Below, one piece after another: positions 47,798 through 58,486 of a stretch of 60,657 bases of DNA; positions within the stretch are counted from its first letter, which is position 1; each line of letters begins with the position of its first letter. The stretch spans positions 1 to 60,657 of the forward strand of contig NZ_JH767536.1 in the NCBI RefSeq assembly GCF_000281085.1, given 5' to 3'. The notes beneath the pieces are model-generated. The model had not been told where the DNA came from. It saw only the letters and a program-made list of their open reading frames with translations, and searched no databases. Origin of the DNA: Catenovulum agarivorans YM01 (GTDB lineage: Bacteria > Pseudomonadota > Gammaproteobacteria > Enterobacterales > Alteromonadaceae). Position numbers and translations under genes: made by a program.

Positions 47798-50700
47798 TTA
47801 TGCATCTGGATCATAATCCAAGTTAGGCATTAACCACTTTTCAGCTTCAGTCACTGTCATGCCGGTACGCTCTGCGTAACTTTCCACTTGATCTTTTTGG
47901 ATTTTACCAACAGCAAAATATTTACAGTCTGGGTGAGCAAAATACCAACCACTTACAGAGGCGCCTGGCCACATGGCACAGCTTTCAGTTAATGTCATGC
48001 CAATGCGGTTTTCAACGTCTAATAAATCCCATAAACGTTTTTTCTCAGTATGCTCAGGGCAAGCAGCGTAACCTGGTGCTGGGCGTATGCCTTGGTATTT
48101 TTCGCGAATTAATTCTTCGTTAGATAACTCTTCATCCGCTGCATATCCCCAATAATCTTTACGGATACGCTCGTGTAAATACTCGGCAAACGCTTCAGCT
48201 AAACGATCAGCAACTGCTTTAACCATAATGCTGTTGTAATCGTCGTGATCAGCTAGGAAAGTTTCAGCCCATTCATCCGCACCAAAACCAGCAGTTACCG
48301 CAAATGCACCGATATAATCGTTAATACCTGTGTCTTTACCTGCAACATAATCACTTAAACAACGGTTGTAGTTACCTTGTTTTTTCTTCGATTGCTGACG
48401 CAAATGATGTAAACGGGTTAATTCTTCACTGCGGCTATCGTCTGTGTACACAACTAAATCATCGTCTTCACGCGCAGCAGCAAATAAACCAAATACACCT
48501 TTAGCGGTAATTTTTTGCTCTTTTTCGATAATATCTAAAATCGCATTGGCATCATTAAATAACTTAGTTGCTTCTTCACCCACCACTTCGTGTTTTAAGA
48601 TAAGTGGATATTTACCTGTTAGCTGCCATGTTAAGAAAAATGGCGTCCAGTCAATGTAATTTCTAAGTTCAGCAATTGACACATCTTGCAACTCAGTTAC
48701 ACCTAATTGTTTAGGTTTAACTGGCGTATAGTTGTCAAAACTCAGTGGGAATGGGTTTTGACGCGCTTGATCAAAACTGACTAATTCACTGCGTGGGCCA
48801 CGATTTGCGTGTTGTTCACGTACACGCACGTATTCTTCTTGCAATCGGGCAACAAACTTAGGACGTAATTCATCGCTTAATAAACTTGAAGCTACAGATA
48901 CACTGCGTGATGCATTAGGTACATAAACAACAGGGTTTTCATATTGTTGCTCAATTTTCACCGCAGTATGTGCTTTTGAAGTTGTCGCACCACCAATTAA
49001 TAATGGAATTTTAAAACCACGACGCTGCATTTCTTTAGCAACATGCACCATTTCATCAAGAGATGGCGTAATCAAACCAGACAATCCGATAATGTCACAT
49101 TTTTCATCAATCGCGGTTTGTAAAATTTTATCTGCAGGCACCATAACGCCAAGGTCAACAATTTCATAGTTATTACATTGCAGTACCACACCGACAATGT
49201 TTTTACCTATGTCATGTACGTCACCTTTAACTGTCGCCAACAAAATTTTGCCGTTCGACGAACCTGCGGCTTTTTCTTGTTCGATATAAGGTTCTAAATA
49301 GGCTACCGCACGTTTCATAACACGCGCTGATTTAACCACTTGAGGTAAAAACATTTTACCTTCACCGAACAAGTCACCTACTACATTCATACCGTCCATT
49401 AATGGACCTTCAATTACATGTAATGGGCGTTCAGCTTCTTGGCGTGCTGCTTCTGTATCTTCTTCAATAAAATCCGTAATACCTTTAACAAGCGCATATT
49501 CTAAACGCTTTTTAACCGGCCAAGAGCGCCATTCTTGCGCTGCAGGATCGGCTGCTTTTTCACCGCTACCACGGAATTTTTCAGCCAGTTCTAATAATGC
49601 TTCAGTGGCATTGTCGTTACGGTTGAGTACTACATCTTCAACTGCATCTTTTAATTCTGTAGGGATATCATCATAAATGGCTAACTGACCAGCATTTACA
49701 ATACCCATAGTCATGCCGTTTTTAATTGCGTAATACAAGAACACAGCATGAATAGCTTCACGTACCGGATCGTTACCACGGAACGAGAAAGAAACGTTCG
49801 ACACACCACCTGAGATCATTGCATGTGGTAAGTTGTCTTTAATGTCTTTACAAGCTTCAATAAAATCAACAGCATAGTTGTTATGCTCGTCGATACCTGT
49901 CGCAACGGCAAAGATATTTGGGTCGAAAATAATATCTTCTGGTGGGAAGCCGACTTTATCTACCAAAACTTCGTACGAGCGTTTACAAATTTCATATTTG
50001 CGCTCGCGCGTATCTGCCTGACCCACTTCGTCAAACGCCATTACAATTACAGCCGCGCCATAATCACGGATCAGCTGAGCTTGTTTGATAAAGTTCTCTT
50101 CACCTTCTTTTAAGCTGATAGAGTTAACTATGCCTTTACCTTGAATACATTTTAAACCCGCTTCTAAAATTTCCCATTTAGACGAGTCAATCATAATAGG
50201 TACACGGGCGATATCTGGCTCAGAGGCAATTAGGTTCAAAAAGCGCACCATAGCCGCCTGTGAATCCAACATACCTTCGTCCATATTGATATCGATAATT
50301 TGCGCGCCGTTTTCAACTTGTTGGCGGGCAACTTCTAATGCTTCGTCGAATTTATCCTCTTTAATTAAACGTTTAAAACGCGCAGAACCTGTTACGTTAG
50401 TACGCTCACCAACATTGACAAATAATGAAGCTTTGTCAATTGTTAGCGGCTCCAAGCCAGATAAACGACAAGCAATTTCACGTGGTTTAATTTCACGTGG
50501 AGCTATGCTTGCAACCACTTCTGCCATAGCGGCAATATGGCCAGGTGTTGTACCACAACAACCACCAACAATATTAAAGAAGCCAGATTCAGCCCACTCT
50601 TTAATATGCACAGCCATATCTTCTGGCTCTAAATCGTATTCACCGAAGGCATTTGGCAAACCCGCATTTGGATGCACAGACACAGCAAAATCAGATACAC

Positions 50701-51496
50701 GCGCTAATTCTTCAACATATTGGCGCAATTCTGCTGGACCCAAAGCACAGTTCAAACCAATAGACATAGGGTTTAAATGGCGCAGCGAGTTGTAAAAACC
50801 TTCTGTTGTTTGACCGGATAAAGTACGACCAGACGCATCAGTAATGGTGCCTGAGATCATAATTGGCAAACGATAACCTTTGTTTTCAAACGCACGTAAT
50901 ACCGCAAAACCAGCGGCTTTTGCATTAAGCGTATCGAATATGGTTTCAATTAAGATGAAGTCTGCGCCGCCTTCCATTAAAGCTTCAGTTGATTCAACAT
51001 AAGCTTCAACTAATTGGTCGAAAGAGATATTACGAAAACCCGGGTCGTTTACATCAGGCGAAATAGAAGCAGTTTTACTAGTCGGGCCTAAAACACCGGC
51101 AACAAATCTTGGTTTTTCTGGGTTTTTAGCGGTAAATTCGTCAGCCACTTTTTTCGCAAGTTTTGCTGATTCATAGTTAATTTCACGCGCTAATGACTGC
51201 ATATCATAATCGGCCATTGAATGGGTAGTCGCATTAAAGGTGTTGGTTTCAATAATGTCTGCACCAGCGGCTAAATACTCGGCGTGAATTTCAGCAATTA
51301 ACTCAGGTTGAGTTAATGACAATAAGTCATTATTGCCTTTTAAATCGCTTGGCCAATCAGCAAAACGCTCACCACGGTAGTCTTCTTCAGTTAGTTTACG
51401 GTTTTGGATCATAGTCCCCATACCGCCGTCTAACACTAAAATACGCTGTTTGAGTAAAGTTTGAATTGTTTGTTCGACTTCACTTTGCTTAATCAT
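47798..51496 (-). CDS. metH: cobalamin-dependent methionine synthase
   Basis: The 1232-residue enzyme has all four modules: homocysteine-binding (about 5-325, with [11 protein letters not shown] and the zinc cysteines in VGGCCG), methyl-folate-binding (about 355-615), cobalamin-binding (about 650-895, with [10 protein letters not shown] carrying the cobalt-ligand histidine) and the SAM-binding activation domain (about 900-1232). It moves the methyl group of methyltetrahydrofolate to homocysteine. ATG 51496 is chosen because AAGG precedes it and the N-terminus fits the family; the open frame runs on to 51520. It follows metA by 73 bases. Confidence 0.96.
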   Translation of the reverse strand: MIKQSEVEQTIQTLLKQRILVLDGGMGTMIQNRKLTEEDYRGERFADWPSDLKGNNDLLSLTQPELIAEIHAEYLAAGADIIETNTFNATTHSMADYDMQSLAREINYESAKLAKKVADEFTAKNPEKPRFVAGVLGPTSKTASISPDVNDPGFRNISFDQLVEAYVESTEALMEGGADFILIETIFDTLNAKAAGFAVLRAFENKGYRLPIMISGTITDASGRTLSGQTTEGFYNSLRHLNPMSIGLNCALGPAELRQYVEELARVSDFAVSVHPNAGLPNAFGEYDLEPEDMAVHIKEWAESGFFNIVGGCCGTTPGHIAAMAEVVASIAPREIKPREIACRLSGLEPLTIDKASLFVNVGERTNVTGSARFKRLIKEDKFDEALEVARQQVENGAQIIDINMDEGMLDSQAAMVRFLNLIASEPDIARVPIMIDSSKWEILEAGLKCIQGKGIVNSISLKEGEENFIKQAQLIRDYGAAVIVMAFDEVGQADTRERKYEICKRSYEVLVDKVGFPPEDIIFDPNIFAVATGIDEHNNYAVDFIEACKDIKDNLPHAMISGGVSNVSFSFRGNDPVREAIHAVFLYYAIKNGMTMGIVNAGQLAIYDDIPTELKDAVEDVVLNRNDNATEALLELAEKFRGSGEKAADPAAQEWRSWPVKKRLEYALVKGITDFIEEDTEAARQEAERPLHVIEGPLMDGMNVVGDLFGEGKMFLPQVVKSARVMKRAVAYLEPYIEQEKAAGSSNGKILLATVKGDVHDIGKNIVGVVLQCNNYEIVDLGVMVPADKILQTAIDEKCDIIGLSGLITPSLDEMVHVAKEMQRRGFKIPLLIGGATTSKAHTAVKIEQQYENPVVYVPNASRSVSVASSLLSDELRPKFVARLQEEYVRVREQHANRGPRSELVSFDQARQNPFPLSFDNYTPVKPKQLGVTELQDVSIAELRNYIDWTPFFLTWQLTGKYPLILKHEVVGEEATKLFNDANAILDIIEKEQKITAKGVFGLFAAAREDDDLVVYTDDSRSEELTRLHHLRQQSKKKQGNYNRCLSDYVAGKDTGINDYIGAFAVTAGFGADEWAETFLADHDDYNSIMVKAVADRLAEAFAEYLHERIRKDYWGYAADEELSNEELIREKYQGIRPAPGYAACPEHTEKKRLWDLLDVENRIGMTLTESCAMWPGASVSGWYFAHPDCKYFAVGKIQKDQVESYAERTGMTVTEAEKWLMPNLDYDPDA

Positions 51497-51518
51497 TGAA
51501 AAACCTTCTAAATACGAC

Positions 51519-51547
51519 AAAAGCGCTGCAACTAAATTGTCAGCGCT
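51519..51547 (-). terminator. hairpin between metA and metH
   Basis: On the minus strand AGCGCTG (51547-51541) pairs with CAGCGCT (51528-51522) around a 12-base loop, followed by four T residues. It could weaken read-through from metA into metH or mark a processing site. The T run is short. Confidence 0.45.
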
Positions 51548-51569
51548 GTTGTTTAATTAAATTGTGCTA

Positions 51570-52493
51570 TTACACAGATAATTGCGACAAATCGAATGGG
51601 GTCGCTTGGTACACATAATGGTTTAACCAATTGCAATACAACAAGTTACCATGGCTGCGCCACATATTCGCCGGCAAGTTATCTGGATTATCATCCGGAA
51701 AATAATGCTCAGGAACGGCAGGATCTAAACCATTGTTTACATCACGCCAATATTCGTCCGCTAAAGTGGTGGCATTATACTCTGCATGGCCGGTAATAAA
51801 CACACTTCGTCTGTCTTTACTGGCAATTAAAAATGCACCGCCCTCTTCACAAGTTGCGAGCACATTTAAATCAGGATGCGCCTCTAATTCGGTCAAAGGC
51901 ACTTCAGCGTAACGTGAATGTGGCATTAAAAAGAAATCATCAAAACCTTGGGTTAACGGCTCAAGCGGGTCAATTGTTTTGTGTTTATATACACCCGACA
52001 ATTTCTGCTCGCGCAAACCTCTGTCTAAACCATGTTGATGATAAAGTGCCGCATGTGCTGCCCAACATAAATAAATGGTTGATTGCACGTGTTTTTTCGC
52101 CCAGTCCATGATTTCTGTCATCTTGTCCCAGTACTTAACGTCTGTGTATTCAATCAGACCCAATGGCGCACCAGTTACAATTAAACCATCATAGTTTTTG
52201 CTATGTTTCACATCATCAAACAAATGATAGAAGTTTGACATGTGTGACTCTGGGGTATTTTTTGATACATGCATATCAATACGCAGTAAATCAATATTCA
52301 CTTGCAATGGCGTATTGGCCAACAACCGCATTAACTGAACTTCAGTTTCAATTTTGTTCGGCATTAAATTCAGGATCGCAATTTCAAGCGGGCGAATATC
52401 TTGACTCATAGCCCGGCTATCCGACATTACAAAGATGTTTTCTTCAGTTAACACCTTAAGCGCGGGTAACAGATCTGGAATTTTGATCGGCAT
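51570..52493 (-). CDS. metA: homoserine O-succinyltransferase
   Basis: The 307-residue protein begins MPIKIPDLLPALKVLTEENIFVM and has LNLMPNKIETEVQ, YDGLIVTGAPLG and the catalytic cysteine in IYLCWAAHAAL, as in MetA. It acylates homoserine at the start of methionine synthesis. The open frame extends to 52607, but ATG 52493 has AGGAG seven bases before it and matches the family. Whether it uses succinyl- or acetyl-CoA cannot be settled by eye. Confidence 0.95.
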   Translation of the reverse strand: MPIKIPDLLPALKVLTEENIFVMSDSRAMSQDIRPLEIAILNLMPNKIETEVQLMRLLANTPLQVNIDLLRIDMHVSKNTPESHMSNFYHLFDDVKHSKNYDGLIVTGAPLGLIEYTDVKYWDKMTEIMDWAKKHVQSTIYLCWAAHAALYHQHGLDRGLREQKLSGVYKHKTIDPLEPLTQGFDDFFLMPHSRYAEVPLTELEAHPDLNVLATCEEGGAFLIASKDRRSVFITGHAEYNATTLADEYWRDVNNGLDPAVPEHYFPDDNPDNLPANMWRSHGNLLYCNWLNHYVYQATPFDLSQLSV

Positions 52494-52527
52494 GTCACAG
52501 CTCCTGAATAACATAAATAAGGGACAA

Positions 52528-52556
52528 ATTGTTGCTGGAAAATGGCAAATTGTCAA
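52528..52556 (-). promoter_or_regulatory. sigma-70-type promoter of metA
   Basis: On the minus strand a perfect -35 TTGACA (52556-52551) is followed after 17 bases by AACAAT (52533-52528). It lies between the MetJ boxes and the metA start. Confidence 0.5.
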
Positions 52557-52561
52557 ATTAT

Positions 52562-52585
52562 TTACGTCTAGACGTCTAAACGGCC
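52562..52585 (-). promoter_or_regulatory. MetJ operator (tandem met boxes)
   Basis: Three adjacent 8-mers are TTACGTCT (52562-52569), AGACGTCT (52570-52577, the exact met-box consensus) and AAACGGCC (52578-52585, weak). MetJ with SAM binds tandem met boxes to repress methionine genes. The site lies just upstream of the metA -35 box. No metJ gene is in the window. Confidence 0.8.
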
Positions 52586-52707
52586 AAAATAAATAACCAT
52601 TACTCATATAGTGGCTTGACCATAACTAGCAGATTGGTTTTACTATCCGTTTCAGGCAATTTACTTGCCCCTTATCGCTTAGCAGTAACTTGCGGAAGTT
52701 TTATTAG

Positions 52708-53988
52708 ATGTCAGAAAAATACGCTCACCTGCCACATATAAAAACACTAGAAGAATTAAAACTATATGAATTAATACCCGACGTTGTATGGATTTTTGAC
52801 ATAGACAAACACGGCTGGTGGTGGGGTAACCAAGCTGCACTCAAGTTTTGGGGATTAGAATCGTTAGAACAGCTTATCAATAAAGATTTATCCGGTGATA
52901 CCCAAGGTGCACGCGACCGTACAGTGCAAACTTTTGAACTTGCCAATGTGCAAGGGTTAACGATTGATCCTTGGACCACCTACCCGAATGGCAAACCAAA
53001 AACTTTATATATGCGCCATCGTGCTTGTTTAGTTGGCCCAAATAAACACAGAGCCATAATTGCCTATATAAATGAAACAGTAGATTTAGGTGAATCACCA
53101 GAAAATTTGTTATTAGTAGAAGCCACCCGCTATACCAAGGTTTTAGTAACAAGTTTTCAATTTGATGGCACAGTTGTTACCGAAAACCCCGCAGCAACCG
53201 AAGCTTACCCGCACGAATTAACTGCAAGTGATAAATATAATGTGTTCGAAAAACGCTTTGTTGATATACAAGCCGGAGCTGAGTGTTTACAACTTGCGAT
53301 AGAGCAAAATGGTGGTCGCTGGACACATGAAATGAACACAGCCTTGGGTGTGCGCAAACATACATTAGATATCCGTAAAACCCGCCATCCATTAACCGGT
53401 GATTTTTTATTATTGGTTGCCGAATATGACGTAACAGATTTACATGCGGCAATTGATGAAGCAGACAAAGCTAAAGCGCAATTGCAAAAAATGGCGCATT
53501 ATGATGCTTTAACGCAACTGCCCAACTTGCGCTTATTTGAAGAAAAAGGTGCTGCATTGTTGGCACAAGCAAAACGCAACAATAGCCAACTCGCAATTAT
53601 ATTTGCCGACTTAGATGGCTTTAAAAGCATCAATGACAATTATGGTCATGCAATTGGTGACAAGGTATTGCGCGAAGTCGCAGATAGACTATCGAATGAA
53701 CTTCGAGAATCCGACTTAATTGCCCGTATCGGTGGTGATGAATTTGTTATATTGCAAGCTAATCTGCACAACCAACAAGAAGCTGAAAATCTAGCTTCAA
53801 AGATAATTGCAATTGTTTCACGTCCCTATCAATTAACTGAGTCACAGGCACAGTTAGGCGTTAGCTTAGGTATTGCCTTCTATCCCCATCATGGTGATAA
53901 CTTAAGTACTTTGCTTGTCCAGGCAGATCAAGCTATGTATCGAGTAAAACATCAAGGCAAAAATAATTATGTATTTGTTGATGGTTAG
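52708..53988 (+). CDS. PAS-type sensor diguanylate cyclase
   Basis: The 426-residue protein has an N-terminal PAS-like domain (about 20-130, with PDVVWIFDIDKHGWWWGN), a second PAS-like region (about 140-245), a short coiled linker and a GGDEF domain (about 260-426). The active site GGDEF is at 342-346 and the inhibitory RESD site at 333-336. It should make c-di-GMP under feedback control. It has no transmembrane segment or signal peptide, so it is probably cytoplasmic. It is divergent from metA. Confidence 0.92.
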   Translation: MSEKYAHLPHIKTLEELKLYELIPDVVWIFDIDKHGWWWGNQAALKFWGLESLEQLINKDLSGDTQGARDRTVQTFELANVQGLTIDPWTTYPNGKPKTLYMRHRACLVGPNKHRAIIAYINETVDLGESPENLLLVEATRYTKVLVTSFQFDGTVVTENPAATEAYPHELTASDKYNVFEKRFVDIQAGAECLQLAIEQNGGRWTHEMNTALGVRKHTLDIRKTRHPLTGDFLLLVAEYDVTDLHAAIDEADKAKAQLQKMAHYDALTQLPNLRLFEEKGAALLAQAKRNNSQLAIIFADLDGFKSINDNYGHAIGDKVLREVADRLSNELRESDLIARIGGDEFVILQANLHNQQEAENLASKIIAIVSRPYQLTESQAQLGVSLGIAFYPHHGDNLSTLLVQADQAMYRVKHQGKNNYVFVDG

Positions 53989-54143
53989 ATAAATAACAAA
54001 TTTTATACCTTTTACACTATATTTTTACATAGACAGTTTGAGCAAATTAAATAAAAATGCCACCGGTAGCAGTTAAAAATAGTAACAAAGCTCATAGTCA
54101 ATTAAGCACTTAACCAGAACTCTGGATAACAAAGGTCAAAAAT

Positions 54144-55130
54144 ATGATGAATAAAATTCTAAAATTAGCTGGAACCAGCCTAATGGTTTGCACTATTGCC
54201 GCCTGTAGTAAAGGGACTCCTGTTGGCAACCCACTCAACTTTGGTGGTGATATCCGCACCGCAGATCCATCAGCCCACGTGTGGCAAGATGGCAAAATGT
54301 ATGTTTACACCTCGCATGATCTTGAATGCCAAGAAGATTTTTGGATGAAAGACTGGTATGCATTCTCTTCAACAGATTTAGTTAATTGGCAAAAACATGG
54401 CCCACTACTAACAGTGGACGATTTAACTTGGGCAGATAACTACGCTTGGGCGCCAGATGCAGCTTATAAAAATGGCAAATATTATTTAGTCTTCCCTGCT
54501 GGCAATGGCCATAAAGACAGAGTAAACCCAGAAAAAAGTACTAAATGGATGGGTATAGGTATTGCCGAAAGCGACTCTCCAACAGGTCCTTTTAAAGATA
54601 TGATAGGTGGGCCACTTTGGAAAAGCCCCTATGCCAACGACCCAAGTTTATTTATAGATGACGACGGCCAAGCCTATTTATATGTGCACGCGACCAAGCA
54701 TGATTATTACGTGATAAAAATGGCCGACGATATGCGTAGCACCCAAGGTGATTTTATAAAAATGGATATGGGTGGTTATGAACCTAAAATGGAAGGCCCT
54801 TGGGTATTTAAACGTGGTGAATATTATTATTACACCATGCCAGAAAATAACCGAGTATTAACTTATTACATGGCAAAATCGCCTATTGGCCCTTGGGAGT
54901 ACAAAGGCGAATTTATGCAGCAGGAGCACCAAAGTAATAATCACCACTCTATTGTTGAATACCAAGGTCAATGGATTTTGTTTTACCACAGATGGTTAGA
55001 TATAAACTCTGAATGTGGTCGACAAAGACACAGCGCAGCTGAATACTTGTACTTCAACGATGACGGTACAATCAAACCAGTTGAACGCACTGACAAAGGT
55101 GTCAGTGATTTTGCCGACAAAGTAAAATAA
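54144..55130 (+). CDS. glycoside hydrolase family 43 lipoprotein
   Basis: The 328-residue protein has a lipoprotein signal with lipobox TIAAC (Cys21) and a five-bladed propeller with the GH43 acid triad: Asp41 in ADPSAHV (base), Asp166 in NDPSLFIDDDG and Glu217 in KMEGPWVFKRG (acid). Family members cut arabinose, xylose or galactose units from plant or algal glycans. An arabinan or pectin side-chain role would fit the pectate lyase elsewhere in the window, but the specificity is unknown. AAAGGT lies before the ATG. Confidence 0.88.
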   Translation: MMNKILKLAGTSLMVCTIAACSKGTPVGNPLNFGGDIRTADPSAHVWQDGKMYVYTSHDLECQEDFWMKDWYAFSSTDLVNWQKHGPLLTVDDLTWADNYAWAPDAAYKNGKYYLVFPAGNGHKDRVNPEKSTKWMGIGIAESDSPTGPFKDMIGGPLWKSPYANDPSLFIDDDGQAYLYVHATKHDYYVIKMADDMRSTQGDFIKMDMGGYEPKMEGPWVFKRGEYYYYTMPENNRVLTYYMAKSPIGPWEYKGEFMQQEHQSNNHHSIVEYQGQWILFYHRWLDINSECGRQRHSAAEYLYFNDDGTIKPVERTDKGVSDFADKVK

Positions 55131-55139
55131 AGAGCAAAC

Positions 55140-55159
55140 TGGGCGGTTCAATCCGCCCA
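55140..55159. terminator. hairpin between convergent genes
   Basis: TGGGCGG pairs with CCGCCCA around TTCAAT, 9 bases after the GH43 stop. No strong T run on the plus strand. It probably ends both the GH43 and the tolC-like transcripts. Confidence 0.5.
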
Positions 55160-55183
55160 TTCCGCTTAAATTTAGCGCTAACT

Positions 55184-56539
55184 TTACATCACAGCTGGCA
55201 TACCAGCCAAAGCTCTAAATACATCTATATTTGCTTGTAGCATATCTCGTTTAGCGCTAGCAAAAGTCAGCTTGGCATTAAACCAACTGCGCTGGGCATT
55301 GAGTAAATTGATAAAATCAGTATCACCTGAGTCGAAACGAATTTGCGCCAAATTATATAACTGCTGATTGTTGTCTAACTCCTGTAACCTCAATTGATAC
55401 AAGTTCTTTTGATACTCCAACTCGGTCAAACTATCGAGTGTTTCTTTAACCGCTTGCACAACTGTGTCACGATAATCAACTAATGCAATTTGCACATCCG
55501 TTTTCGCCGCTTCAATTTGTTGGTCAATTTTACCCGCATTAAAAATAGGCATGCTCAAACCAGCAGATAAAGCACCTGACCAAGCATTGCCTAAGGCTAA
55601 CAGATCACTCGCAGACAAATCAGCGCTAATAGATAAACTCGGCCATTTTCTTTGTTCAGTTTGATACAAATTGGCATCTTGTAACTGCAATTGTGTTTGT
55701 GCGATACGAATATCCGGTCTTTGCATCAAAAGCTGTGCCGATTGTACCAATGCCACCTGAGGTACAGTTAAAGTATCTATATTCTCGTTGGCTAAGTTAA
55801 TTTGCATATCACTCTGCCCAAGCAAGACAGCAATGGCTCGGTGGCTCACAGTAATATCACGTTCAACACTCATCAACTGATTTTGCGCGGATAACAGTGA
55901 ATTTGTCTGCTGATTTACCTCAATACCAGAAACACTACCTGCTTCAAACTGTGCTTTAATCAGCTTTAATAACGACTCACCAGCTTGCAAATTTTGTTTG
56001 CTAACATCGAACCGACGCAGCAATGACAAGTGGTAAAAATATTGACCAGCTAATTGAGTTTGCAACTGCAATTGCACACTCGCTAGTTGTTGCTGACTGG
56101 CTAATACAGATAATTCAGCGCTCGCATTGGCAGCGTCACGCGCGCCCCACAAATCAACTTCGTAACCTGCAGACACGCCAAATCCAGAGCTAGACGATGT
56201 ACTAGAATCTTCAAATGAGTGACTGCTTCTATGGCTTGCTCGACCACTGACACTTGGCCAAAAATCAGCTTGTTGTTGCGCCAATAAAGACTTGCTTTTG
56301 TTCAAGCGTAATTGCGCAGCTTCAATGGTTAAATTGGTTGAATTTAGTTCAGCCATTAATTGGTTCAGTTGTGCTGAATTAAACTGCAACCACCAAGTTA
56401 ATTCAGCATCAGAGACTAAAGGTGCTGTCTGCTCGGCGGACAATTGCTGCGGCAATACCATAGTTACATCATAATTATTCGGCTGATACGCACAGCCAGT
56501 TGCCAGCAAAATCACACTAGCCAAAGTTATTTTTTTCAT
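55184..56539 (-). CDS. TolC/NodT-type outer-membrane efflux lipoprotein
   Basis: The 451-residue protein has a lipobox ending ATGC (Cys16) and two repeats of the outer-membrane efflux family, rich in Gln, Ala and Leu coiled-coil helices, with LMQRPDIRIAQTQLQLQDANLYQ and LSMPIFNAGKIDQQIEAAK. It would form the outer channel for the MacAB pump. It starts directly after the macB stop, so all three genes form one operon. Confidence 0.9.
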   Translation of the reverse strand: MKKITLASVILLATGCAYQPNNYDVTMVLPQQLSAEQTAPLVSDAELTWWLQFNSAQLNQLMAELNSTNLTIEAAQLRLNKSKSLLAQQQADFWPSVSGRASHRSSHSFEDSSTSSSSGFGVSAGYEVDLWGARDAANASAELSVLASQQQLASVQLQLQTQLAGQYFYHLSLLRRFDVSKQNLQAGESLLKLIKAQFEAGSVSGIEVNQQTNSLLSAQNQLMSVERDITVSHRAIAVLLGQSDMQINLANENIDTLTVPQVALVQSAQLLMQRPDIRIAQTQLQLQDANLYQTEQRKWPSLSISADLSASDLLALGNAWSGALSAGLSMPIFNAGKIDQQIEAAKTDVQIALVDYRDTVVQAVKETLDSLTELEYQKNLYQLRLQELDNNQQLYNLAQIRFDSGDTDFINLLNAQRSWFNAKLTFASAKRDMLQANIDVFRALAGMPAVM

Positions 56540-58486
56540 TTAATCCTCTGCCAAGGCTTCAATTGGATTTAATTTTGCAGCTTTATGCGCAGGTGCATAA
56601 CCAAAAATCACGCCAACTAACAAGGAAGTGACAAATGCCAACAATGGTGGCGTCATTGAATAAGCAATAGGTATATTAAAGTTGGCGATCAACAAAGTAA
56701 CAGCAAAGCCGATAACAATACCGACCAAACCACCTAAAATGCAGACAACCCAAGCTTCAATATTAAATTGCTTCAGAATGTCAGTTGGTTTGGCACCAGT
56801 GGCAATACGCAAACCAATTTCTCGGCGGCGCTCTGACACATTTACCAGCATAATATTCATAACACCTATGCCACCAACAAATAACGAAATGCCGGCAACC
56901 GAAGCAAGTAAATAGGTTAAGGTATCTTGTGTTTCTGTCACAGTTTCAACCAGCGAGTCAGTGGTAAATACCATAAAATCTTCTTTGCCATGGCGGGCAA
57001 CTAACTTACTTTTTATCGCTTCTGTGACTTGGGCCACTTGCTCGGTTGATTCAGCTTTAACTGTTATTGAACTCAAATGTTTGCGGCCAAATACTTTTAA
57101 CATACCAGTTGTTACAGGGATCAGCACTTCATCATCCATGTCGTTACCACCGGCACTTGCACCTTTGGCTTGTAACACGCCAATCACTTGATAAAAGGCA
57201 TTTTTCATCAACACATATTGACCAATGGGATTTTCGCCATGCTGAAACAGTTGTTTAACCACAGTGTCGCCAAGAATAATGACCGGCGCAAAAGACTTAA
57301 TGTCCGCCTCAGTGAAAAAGACCCCTTGAGCCAACTGCCAATCTTTAGCAAATTGATAATCTGGATTCGTTCCTTTTATCCGACCTGAAAAGTCGTATTG
57401 GCCAAACCGTATGGTAGCTCGAGTTGAACGCTCTGGTGCAACGTAACTAGCGCCGTCAATAGCCACTAGCGCATTTGCATCTTCCAAAGATAAACTTGCG
57501 TTGTCACCAGAGCTGCGAATATTTGCCCCACCCGGCCGAATTAAAATTAAATTAGTGCCTATTGCTTCTATGCGTTCAAGTACTTGTTTTTTGCCACCTT
57601 CACCAATTGCCATCATAGTCACAACTGCTGCAACACCAATAATGATGCCAAGCAAAGTTAATAAGGTTCTGAACCAATTTGCATGGAGTGCAGTAAACGC
57701 CATCAAAATAGATTCGAATGTGCCGACACTTGGCAAAGGTTTTATTTGTTCAGAGACGTGACCGTGCTGCTGTGTAGTTGGTTGCTCACGCTTTTGTTCA
57801 GCACTATCATCCAGAATCACCCCATCTTTAACTTGGATAAGCCGGTCTGCATGCTCAGCTACTTCGGGATCATGGGTGATTAAGATGACAGTTACGCCCT
57901 CTTGGTTCAATTGTTTAAGTAATTCCAACAATTGTTCACCACTAGCTGAATCTAACGCGCCGGTTGGTTCATCGGCTAATATAACCTCTGCACCATTAAT
58001 TAATGCACGCGCCACAGAAACTCTTTGCTGTTGACCGCCTGATAACTCTGTTGGTTTATGTAAACTGCGCTCGGCCAACCCTAAACGCGCAAGCAATTCA
58101 TCGGCACGGGTTAATCTTGCAGATTTATCCATGCCACTATAAATAGCCGGCATTGCGACATTTTCTTGTGCGGTATAATTCGACAACAATTGATAACGCT
58201 GAAAAACAAAGCCAAAGGTTTTTAACCTAAGCGCCGACAAACACTCGGCATCTAACTCAGCAACAGCTTGTCCGTTAATTAAATATTCACCATGGGTAGG
58301 TTTATCCAAACAGCCTAGAATATTCATTAGTGTTGATTTACCTGAGCCAGACTGACCCATAATTGCGATAAATTCACCACGCATCACAGTTAAATTAATT
58401 TTATCGAGCGCTTTTACCTCAACTTCACTGCTAGTGTAATAGCGGCAAACGTCCTTTAACTCAAGCAATGGAACTAACTGTGACAT
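56540..58486 (-). CDS. macB: MacB-type ABC exporter (ATPase-permease)
   Basis: The 648-residue protein has an N-terminal ATPase (1 to about 230) with Walker A GQSGSGKSTLM, signature LSGGQQQRV and Walker B VILADEPTGALD. The membrane part follows, with one helix near 275, a large periplasmic domain (about 300-520) and three C-terminal helices. MacB drives export of macrolides, peptides or other compounds from the periplasm through a TolC channel. Its ATG overlaps the macA stop by one base. Confidence 0.93.
   Translation of the reverse strand: MSQLVPLLELKDVCRYYTSSEVEVKALDKINLTVMRGEFIAIMGQSGSGKSTLMNILGCLDKPTHGEYLINGQAVAELDAECLSALRLKTFGFVFQRYQLLSNYTAQENVAMPAIYSGMDKSARLTRADELLARLGLAERSLHKPTELSGGQQQRVSVARALINGAEVILADEPTGALDSASGEQLLELLKQLNQEGVTVILITHDPEVAEHADRLIQVKDGVILDDSAEQKREQPTTQQHGHVSEQIKPLPSVGTFESILMAFTALHANWFRTLLTLLGIIIGVAAVVTMMAIGEGGKKQVLERIEAIGTNLILIRPGGANIRSSGDNASLSLEDANALVAIDGASYVAPERSTRATIRFGQYDFSGRIKGTNPDYQFAKDWQLAQGVFFTEADIKSFAPVIILGDTVVKQLFQHGENPIGQYVLMKNAFYQVIGVLQAKGASAGGNDMDDEVLIPVTTGMLKVFGRKHLSSITVKAESTEQVAQVTEAIKSKLVARHGKEDFMVFTTDSLVETVTETQDTLTYLLASVAGISLFVGGIGVMNIMLVNVSERRREIGLRIATGAKPTDILKQFNIEAWVVCILGGLVGIVIGFAVTLLIANFNIPIAYSMTPPLLAFVTSLLVGVIFGYAPAHKAAKLNPIEALAED

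Noticed and set aside
50286-50795. 169-residue open frame opposite metH
   Set aside because: It is antisense to a highly conserved enzyme and has no recognisable features or initiation site.
51497-51569. Cobalamin riboswitch before metH
   Set aside because: The gap from metA is only 73 bases and holds one simple hairpin, too short for a B12 riboswitch.
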